Shown here one piece after another: positions 37,001 to 44,395 of a stretch of DNA of 50,816 nucleotides. Source of the DNA: Gnetum montanum (Eukaryota > Streptophyta > Gnetopsida > Gnetales > Gnetaceae); contig MNCI01021031.1 of assembly GCA_015680685.1 (NCBI GenBank), positions 104,322-155,137 of the forward strand, read 5' to 3'. The first letter of the stretch is position 1, and every line of letters begins with the position of its first letter. The notes beneath the pieces are model-generated. The model saw only the letters and a list, made by a program, of their open reading frames with translations, had not been told where the DNA came from and did not search any database. A program made the translations under genes and the position numbers.

Positions 37001-37189
37001 TCGGTCAAGTCGCAACATAATGTTGCCCTCCATGTCACGCCATCACAGCTATTCATCTTGGTGTAGGATGAAGGTGAAATTTGGTACATACTCATTAGGG
37101 TAAGCATATACCACTTGATATTGTTGAGGCACCGGTAGACGTACTTCGTCAGACTTGGGTGGAGAATAGCTCCTATGAGGAGAAGACAT
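31090..37189 (-). pseudogene. Athila gag-pol relic of the old element
   Basis: Starts at an ATG (37189) and aligns along its length with the plus-strand copy at 44396-50500. Seen in order: gag N-terminus with NEYVPNFTFILHQDE; a Cys-rich motif near 35370 whose second Cys is now Tyr; protease LLDSSSNVNLIS near 34540, where the active-site Gly of DSG is now Ser; RT EDQAKTTFTSPWGTFAY and FMDDFSTYG near 33200-33360; integrase zinc region near 32130 and core with DPITPMSNEKAYIIVIVDY, VSNNGTHFT and PYHPQANGQAKVTNRE (31908-31561). The Asp of the DNG motif is Asn here, so integrase is also dead. Dozens of stops and shifts follow. An amber codon at 31242-31240 matches one in the young copy. Confidence 0.92.
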
Positions 37190-37331
37190 TTTATGTTAGA
37201 AAAATAAAAATGTAGTGTGCTTCTTAAAATTTTTGTAGTAATCTTAAGATGTGATGTGACTCTAAGGTTCATTTTAATGATTTGAATAATTTTTTAATAG
37301 GTCCAAGATAGCACATGAAATAACCAAAAGG

Positions 37332-37349
37332 TCCCTGGCAACAATGCCA
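37332..37349 (-). other. Decayed tRNA-Asp primer binding site
   Basis: Minus strand TGGCATTGTTGCCAGGGA against TGGCGCCGTTGCCGGGGA in the young copy. All differences are C/G to T/A. Confidence 0.85.
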
Positions 37350-37350
37350 A

Positions 37351-38195
37351 TGATGAGTGGTGAGGTACACTTATGCCCAACCATATGAATCACTAAGACG
37401 TTCATGCGTGATCTGATCAAATTTTGTGGACCTATAGTTCTCTAGTGCACTAATTCCTCTAGGAAGTGAAATGGGCATTGAGACTGTTTGTTGTTTTCTT
37501 AGTTCCACTTGTGAAGTACAAGTATATGATTAAGTGCAATTGAGGCATGTGATTTTTATCATTTTGTGTTTTGTAAGTTTAATAACCTACAACAATAATG
37601 AAAGGTAGAGTAATTTAGGATCTAATTTATTTATTGCCTAGCTAGCCTAACACAAGTACTTGTTCCATTTTCATGGATACATCTTGAACACATATAGCCT
37701 TGTTGGGTTACCAAACGTTAAGCATTTCTAGGTTACCAAGTGCTACACATATGCTCAAGGTGGTTGTGCTTATGTTCATTAACAACTGGAAATTAATTAC
37801 TTAATTAAAGTGCATTAAGTGCATGAATATTAAATGCATCAAGGAAACATTCATCTATTCTTAGTGTTGCAAGGATGATGTCTGTTTTTATTCTCATTAC
37901 ATTGCTATGTTTAGGTACATCAATGTTTGAACAAAGACCTGTACACACTCACACTCTTTCTGTGGGCACTCTGAAAATATTCTAACTCTAGAAAAAACAA
38001 ACTACAAGAGCTGTGCTAATGATGACAAAGATTAATATGGAAATTATAAGCTTGAGCACTATATTTATAGGCTAGCATATGCCCTACGATATTGGATATT
38101 CGATAACACATCATGGGCTCCAATCTTGTGTATCCAATATCGAGGCTTCGATATTGGGTATCTAATATCGGAGCATGTCAGGACATGACTCATCA
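37351..38195 (-). repeat. 5' LTR of the old Athila element
   Basis: 845 bp with TGATGAGT/ACTCATCA ends. U3 near 38080-38175 (plus strand) keeps decayed GATATC/CCAATATC motifs; TATA region CCTATAAATATAG on the minus strand. Confidence 0.92.
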
Positions 38196-38200
38196 CTTAC

Positions 38201-39756
38201 CTTACTTGCAACTGAGAATTAAGGTGCCTAGAGTGCTAGAGATTGAGATTCCTCTCTTGAGGTTTTTCTTCTTGCACAGACTTCTTTAATTTTCAAAGCT
38301 TGTATTTGTTTCACAAATTACTTAGAAGTGTCTTCTCATTATTAGGTTTTTTCCTCTTTATTCTCAAAACTTTTTAAATTCCCTCATTCTTTTGAGTTGT
38401 CCAATCTTTCTTGACTTCTCTCTGATTTGTTTGCCTATCATTTTTACCCTATGAAAAATCCTTTTTAGGCACATCTGAATAAGACCAAGGCGTCCTATGA
38501 TATGATCAAGTGATCATGTGATAATATTTTAAATTTCACTCCCATTGTTTTTGTCCAAATTTATGACAATAATAACATCTAATCTTCCTATTGTAGTAGA
38601 AGTAATTACAATGATGAAACCTTTGTGGTGCTTTTGATTGGTTTGGAGCTACTTTTGATTGGGATGTAGTTCCCATTGATTATTCATTCGTTGATATAGC
38701 TTTATGTTGAGATAGAGTTGGTGTAGATGCTTCTTCTTGTGTACAACATCCTAGCCCACTTTTATCATGTGGACTTCTTCCTTGTCTAAGAACCATCTGA
38801 AGGGACTCTTTTTCCTTGACTAGCCTTTCATTCACAAGTTTCACATTCTCAAGTTCTTCCTTGATCTACTCATAAGATTGGGTTAGCTCTTTATTCTTAA
38901 CCTTAAGTTCTGAGATTTCTTTTGTGAGGTCAGAAATTATTAAATTAAATGAAGAAGTATCTTGATCCTTAGTTTTTACTTGCTTGTTCAAATTTGTGCA
39001 AAGATTTTAAAAATTTAAAAGCTCATTATACAATAAATAAAACCTCTTATCCTCATTATGCTCATCATTTGAGGTGTCAATGTCATAATCAATGAGAGCA
39101 TATAAATGAGATGTGAACCCTTTACATCTTCTTCACTTTGCTCTTCATCATCCCAACTTGAGTAGACGTTGGTCTTTCTCATCGCTTCATTATTTCTATC
39201 CTTTCTCTATAACCTATCATTACTAGGACATTTAGAGATCACATGGCCTCTTTCACCACATACCAAGCATTCTATTAAAGATGAATCAAAATTAGAACTT
39301 AAAATTTTTTTTACCTCTTTCCTTACCTTTGAAGCTCTTACTCATATGCTCAATCACATTAGTTAGTTTTTGAATCTTAGCCTTAAGGTCTTAGTTCTTA
39401 TTTTCGAGATAAAAAAATTTCATCATTAAGAATTTTAATTTTAATTTCCTTGGCATGTAAAGCATCTTTTATCTCAATTTGTAAATTTTAAAAAGAAAGA
39501 ACTTCATGGAAAAATATCCCATACCTTTCTTCAAAGGAAACATCATTTAGATTATTATGAGTTTTATCAACATTACAAGAAAAGTTTCTTTTATTTCTAA
39601 ATGTAAGGGAGGGAATAAGAGACTTACTTTTATAGCATATGTGATATAGGAATTGAGAACAATAATTGTTTAAGCATATTAGTCTCTTTGTTTAGATGTG
39701 TTTGATGTTGATTGCCCCTTCCATGTTCACTCTTGGAGATCGATGTGGAGTGCAAG
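38201..39756 (-). pseudogene. Gag remnant of the SIRE-like copia element
   Basis: On the minus strand, after the PBS. A perfect CX2CX4HX4C zinc knuckle, CLVCGERGHVISKC, is at 39269-39228. A Lys/Glu/Leu coiled coil follows (about 38960-38800: EISELKVKNKEL, NVKLVNERLVKEKE). A second knuckle is broken (38577-38536: CYYCHKFGQKQWE then stop, with His changed to Gln and the last Cys changed to a stop). Two-knuckle gag with a coiled coil fits SIRE-type copia. The N-terminal gag domain is reduced, and no protease motif follows. Stops and shifts are frequent. The old Athila element inserted just downstream of this remnant, at 38195. Confidence 0.75.
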
Positions 39757-39763
39757 AGTACCA

Positions 39764-39776
39764 GACTCTGATATCA
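39764..39776 (-). other. Primer binding site (iMet type) of the SIRE-like element
   Basis: Minus strand TGATATCAGAGTC, one mismatch from TGGTATCAGAG, two bases inside the LTR end CCTCA. Confidence 0.75.
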
Positions 39777-39778
39777 CA

Positions 39779-41209
39779 TGAGGATTGTTGAACTTAGATG
39801 ACGGGAGGGCTGGGAGGGGGGGTGGGGGGTGGGGTGGGGGTGGGGTGGGGTGGGGAAGGGGAAGGAGATGAATAAGCTCTTCAAATAAAATATTTTCCAA
39901 CATAAATGACATAACCAATTTTAACACAATTCTTGAACTTGGGTAGTCCACACTCAGAGGGTAGATTGCTTGCACACCTTTAAACTTTGTTCCTTTAAAA
40001 ATGTACTTTAGAGGGCACCAAAACCTTTACAAAGTTTGAGCTCTACTAAAAAGAGTTTCATTGCTACAAAAACTATCAACCTGCAAGGTCTCAACAAGCT
40101 CAAAAGTGGTTTGAAGGGCACCACACCTTGTATAATCTCTAAGCTTCACTCAAGAGTGTTGTGACACTACACCAACCACTCAATCCCGCAAGATCCCAAC
40201 AAGCTTAGAATGTAGTTTCTAGGATCCTACAACCTTTACAACTTGAGCTCTACTCTAGAATGTTGTGGTAGTACACCAACACTTAATCTCATAAGATCCC
40301 TACAAGCTCAAGAACGATGCCTTCTCATAATAAGTACATTAATCCTAAAAAGCAATAAAAGAAAAACAAAAATTACAAGGAGAGGATGCAACTAATTTTG
40401 TTGATCCTTGTACTTTGAAGTATAACATACTTTGACCACTTACAATAATACAAAAGATAATACAATGAAGTACAAGAATAACAAGATGATGTAAACAATG
40501 ATTTCTTGATGTTGACACTTGATCATTTTCCAAGCTTACACATTTTCAAAGAGAATGAAGTATTCTTATAGTTTAGATGTTTCCAAATTCACTTTAGAAT
40601 TCATGTAATGGCTATCTAATGATCACTAGAGACATCTTCTTTGAGATAAAGACATCTTTCTATATTAGACTTCCATTTTGGAGAGACATCTTCTCCACAA
40701 GGAAGACATCTTCACAAGGAAGATGTCAAATGTTTTAGAAAGATACCTTTGGAAAGACGTCTCTTCTATAGGGGCCAAAAATGAAACTACTCGTTTAATG
40801 CTAGAAGCTTTTGGATGCCTTTAAACAAGTCCCTATAGACCTTATAACCTCCTTGACTCAACTAAATGAGCCAAAAATACTTTGAAACATGCCAAAATAG
40901 CCAAGAATCTTCCTTAACAAAAATCAACACAAATAGATAGATTTAGCTTGAAATCTTTGTATTCGTCCATGATCCCTTGAGTCCTTGTGATCTTGACTTT
41001 GCTTGTGAGTCCTTTAGTCCTTTGCTCTTGATGCTAATTTGCTTATGAGGTCCTTTTCCATGCCTATTATGAAGTCCTTATCTTAATCTTCATTGTTGCT
41101 AAAGCTCTATGAATTGCTTGTCCATAATCTTGTCTTGTAAATACAACACCACACAAACATCCATTATTCTCCATTTTCCTTAAGGTTTTGACATACCAAA
41201 AGGTAAATA
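39779..41209 (-). repeat. 5' LTR of the SIRE-like element
   Basis: 1431 bp; aligns with 24187-25527 throughout. It is longer mainly because of the G-rich expansion at 39803-39865. It contains the same AGACATCT/AGATGTC motif cluster (40628-40765). Confidence 0.85.
39803..39865 (+). repeat. G-rich expansion, potential G-quadruplex
   Basis: Runs of three to seven G separated by single T or A, many times over 60 bp. The other LTR has only a short AGGGGGGTGAGGGG at the same place (24212-24226). The G-rich strand is antisense to the element. Confidence 0.9.
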
Positions 41210-41214
41210 ATAGA

Positions 41215-42147
41215 ACATATTACAAAACTACCACTTTGAGAAGAGAGAGGACAAGGGATGATGGTTGCCAATAAGAGCACCTTGGCATATATATGTGACT
41301 AGAAATATCTCAGGTGTAATGAATGATCCTTGATACATCCTTTGGTTTGTATTCATCCATTGATTATTATGCATGTTCCACACTTGCAATTTTAAAATGT
41401 AACCCCTTCATTTTCGAATCTTCCTTTCAAGGGAGGATTTTAGATTATGGATCAAGCAAGTGTTCTCCATGTGGTACTAAATGATGTTATCTTCATTGGC
41501 GTAAGAGTGCACTTGCCAATACATGTTGGACAACAGTGAAAATAAAAATTAGTGAAATCCTTAAGCATTAAACCACCATAAGAAAATCATGCACAAAAAT
41601 AATAGTAAGTATAATCTCCAAAGAAAACATGTAGAACACTTTGCATCCACATGCTAAGAATCTACCTAATGGTGCCTCTCCCCCATGACTAAGTTTTGAG
41701 ATACTAGCCTTAGATAACATTAACAAATGACATGCACTAGAGAACATCAATATAACATAGGTGGAAACATGGAAAACAAGAAGCCGAAAGGGGTCTAAAA
41801 AATTATGACATTAACACCAAGGAAAATTGACATAATCAAACACGTAGGTAGAAAATAAAAGTGGAAGAAGATAGTCCTGGTTAAATCATTATGCTCATTG
41901 AGTTACAACACCACATGAAAAATACCAATTGAGTGCCTTATGCCTTGTAACCATCCCCATCCTAGGAGTTGAGCTTGAGCTCACTCACTTACAATGCTAT
42001 GCCACCAAGGATTAATAAGGGAGTCCTTTCCATGATAGGCTCCTACCTCTCTTACTCTTGTAAAACCTATTGATGAGACACTTGGTGTGGAAACACCTCT
42101 TTTGATCCCCTTTGTTCTTCCCTATGTGAATGTTTTGTAGGTTTTAG
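41215..42147. other. Non-coding stretch; possible small Athila 3' fragment
   Basis: No gene. On the minus strand near 41695-41675, AGTCATGGGGGAGAGG resembles the post-pol block of Athila copies (AGTCATGGGGGAGATGG), so a decayed fragment may lie here. Otherwise nothing recognised. Confidence 0.35.
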
Positions 42148-43000
42148 GCTCTATGAAGACATCTTAAAGGTTAAGGAGACATCTTATCTAGGAGCCAGAA
42201 TGGTGCAAGAGATGTCTTGAATTTAGAGGAGAAATCTCATCCTAAGAGGAGATGTCTCCTCAAACTAGGAATGTTGTGGGCTAGACCTCTTACCAAGGAG
42301 AAGATGTCTTGGCCACGAAGTAGACATCTCCAAAAAAAAAAAAGATGCCTTTACCAAAAGTTGTGTTTCCTAGGAGATGATATAACAAGGTTAGATATGT
42401 CCAATATGGCTAGGGAAACTTCCAAAATCTCTGATCATAATTTAGAAAATAGTCAAAATAAGTTTGAGAAAGATGAAAATAACTAAAGAAAAGGTGATAA
42501 GACCATGGAAATAATAGAAGAACCTCAATTTGAGTTGAGGAAAGGTTTCTAGGTTTCTTTTCTTCTTATTGTCCATAAATATTGATGTAATTCATAATTT
42601 TTTGTATCATAAGTGAGAAAGAAAGCTCATGAGTATGGAGGACTTAGCAAGAGAGGATGTGTAAGAACATTGAGTGATTTTGATTGGTGATTGTAGCTCC
42701 AAGATCAACTTGTGATGTTGGCATGTGTATTATATTCTGTGTCTTACTTGTGAGTCAAGATCTTAATTCTAGGTTATGGAAGAGATTTTCTATTACTTAT
42801 GTCTTACATTAAGAACAACCATTAAGTGATTGTAGACCCTCATGCTCTACAATATCATTTAAGTGTGAAATATTTTGGATGTTTATGGGTTTTGAGAACC
42901 TATTGTAATCTTGTAATTGAATAATTGAAGATAGCTTGTTTTATTATTTTCTAGTGAAAGTTATTATCTTTTCATAATATTTGAATTTAATAGTTGAAGG
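42148..43000 (+). repeat. Isolated LTR related to the 12.6-kb fragment
   Basis: 42605-42995 matches 12640-13000. Upstream is a U3-like part with at least six AGACATCT/AGATGTCT motifs (42148-42335) and a TATA candidate CCATAAATATT near 42571. The outer ends are unclear and no TSD was found, so solo LTR is probable rather than proven. Confidence 0.5.
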
Positions 43001-43231
43001 TGATTAATCATTGGAATAAATCTACTTCAAAACTTGTGTATTCGCAACAACCAATAATTCATTAGTGTCCAACAGAAGCCTTTCCACTTGGATGGGTAAA
43101 CTTATCATCTGCTTTTCTTGGTTGACTTCTTGCCACATACAACAATGGATAAGATATGAAATGGAATGAATGGAGAATGCATGATGGACTAGAGAGAGGG
43201 AGAAGGAAAGTAACATCACCAAATCCCCAGC
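43001..43231. other. Flank of the young Athila insertion
   Basis: No feature seen. The 5 bases before the LTR (43227-43231) are CCAGC, which should recur after the 3' LTR beyond the window. Confidence 0.5.
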
Positions 43232-43256
43232 TGATGAGATGCGGTTTACACTAGGC

Positions 43257-43282
43257 CGCGATATCGCGTACGCGATATCGCG
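43257..43282. promoter_or_regulatory. Perfect 26-bp palindrome in U3
   Basis: Two copies of CGCGATATCGCG separated by TA; each copy is itself palindromic and so is the whole. It lies 15 bp upstream of the TATA box. Enhancer, protein-binding or methylation-target role is inference. Confidence 0.9.
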
Positions 43283-43296
43283 TCGCACCGCCATTT

Positions 43297-43305
43297 CTAT
43301 AAATA
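43297..43305 (+). promoter_or_regulatory. TATA box of the young Athila LTR
   Basis: CTATAAATA, aligned with the TATA region of the solo LTR and the old LTRs. Confidence 0.75.
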
Positions 43306-43471
43306 AGAGGCGGCACTCCCCTTATTCCCCAATCCTGGCTAGTGTAGCGAAGCTCTGGCAGATTGATCACTCCAGAGTTAGAATTTTTCCCCATGTGCCC
43401 GCAGTAGGAGTCCTAGAGTGAACGGCTCTTTATTCGAGCAGCTTGTAACCTGAACCCAAGTTGTGTACGGC

Positions 43472-43477
43472 AATAAA
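43472..43477 (+). terminator. LTR poly(A) signal
   Basis: AATAAA within CGGCAATAAAGACGA, conserved in the solo LTR at 26299-26304. Confidence 0.65.
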
Positions 43478-43553
43478 GACGAACTTGTTTGGATAAACCT
43501 TGCAGCACGTGGTTTCATTTATTGCTTTATTTCCTGCTTTCCTAGTGCGTTCA

Positions 43554-43873
43554 AGTACGACTTGATTACGAGCGTCTACGGACGTGTACGGCTAGTCAAG
43601 GAATCGGCTGCTTGACGCAATGCATGAGTACGACTCAATTACGAGCATTGGATGCTTGGTAACCCAGTAGCGTATTCCAGGATTCTGCGCTTGGTAACTC
43701 CCGGGTCTAATGTGTACGGCTAGTTGAGGAATCGGCTGCTCATTGCTAGGCTAGATCGTGTGATAAGTACGACTTAGTTACGAGCACCCACGGGTGTGTA
43801 CGGCTGGCTAAGGAATCGGCTGCTTATCACACGTAGGCTAAATAGGTGCCTCAGTACGACCACTTCGAGCACT
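43554..43873 (+). repeat. Triplicated CpG-rich module inside the LTR
   Basis: Modules AGTACGACTTGATTACGAGC followed by GTGTACGGCTAG and AGGAATCGGCTGCT lie at 43554-43612, 43627-43740 (with an insertion) and 43766-43825, with a half-module at 43853-43873. The related solo LTR has only the half-module. Confidence 0.8.
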
Positions 43874-44251
43874 TGCGTTACGTGTGGCGATCCCAGTAAC
43901 GATTAGCGTTTGGTAAGCTGCAGTTGCATAGTTCAGGGTGTGTCCGGTAAGTGGGAACGGATGCTGACGCTAGTTAATTTAGACTTAGACCTTAGTTAGA
44001 GTTAGCTTAGTTTCTCAACCCTTTCTCCTGGTAGCATAGAAGATAAGCCGAAAATACCAAAAAAATCACATACCTCAGACTTGCTTAACCATACACCGTG
44101 ACACATACAAGCAAGCCTGGGAAGACAACGAACGATTAACCCCAAGTGTTTCTTGTGGCGTTAAGGCATTTAGTCTGCGGAGTTCGACCGGATCGCGCGT
44201 GTACGCTCGTATTCGTATGGTGGAGTGTAGGGGTACCTCGCCACTCATCAT

Positions 44252-44269
44252 TGGCGCCGTTGCCGGGGA
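44252..44269 (+). other. tRNA-Asp primer binding site
   Basis: TGGCGCCGTTGCCGGGGA, exact complement of the plant tRNA-Asp(GTC) 3' end as I know it, one base after the LTR. Confidence 0.92.
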
Positions 44270-44395
44270 CTAAGTGTTTTTTCGCCAATTTAACATAAGG
44301 GATATCACTCACATCGTTGTGAGCTTAAAACGAACCTTAGGGTTAATCAGTTAATAAAGAACAATAAATAACGGTGAAGTTGCACACCAATAAAA

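Larger units (their letters stand above)
28224..38195 (-). mobile_element. Old full-length Athila-lineage Ty3/gypsy element
   Basis: 9972 bp, flanked by perfect 5-bp duplications CTTAC (28219-28223 and 38196-38200). Both LTRs have inverted termini TGATGAGT/ACTCATCA. On the minus strand the order is 5' LTR, decayed tRNA-Asp PBS, gag, protease, RT, RNase H, integrase, about 1.9 kb of non-coding 3' sequence, PPT and 3' LTR. The LTRs differ by roughly 10-15% by eye. It is inserted in the SIRE-like element. Confidence 0.93.
24187..41209 (-). mobile_element. SIRE-like Ty1/copia element, split by two nested Athila-family insertions
   Basis: On the minus strand: 5' LTR 41209-39779, iMet-type PBS, gag remnant with two zinc-knuckle-like motifs and a coiled coil, a region without visible pol, PPT, and 3' LTR 25527-24187. 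Flanking 5-mers on the plus strand are ATAGT (24182-24186) and ATAGA (41210-41214), a target duplication with one mismatch. Removing the two nested elements and their TSDs leaves about 6.1 kb, including about 2.8 kb of LTR. That is too short for an autonomous SIRE element, so pol was lost before or apart from the nested insertions. The SIRE assignment rests on the PPT form AAAAGGGGGAGAT, the LTR start TGTTGACC and the gag architecture. Confidence 0.8.
43232..44250 (+). repeat. 5' LTR of the young Athila element
   Basis: 1019 bp from TGATGAGATGCGG to CCACTCATCA. Contains a short U3 with a 26-bp palindrome, a TATA box, a poly(A) signal and repeated internal modules. It is longer than its relatives (840-958 bp), mainly through those modules. 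Confidence 0.93.

Noticed and set aside
39727-39975. Proline-rich minus-strand open frame
   Set aside because: Produced by the G-rich expansion in an LTR, not a protein gene.
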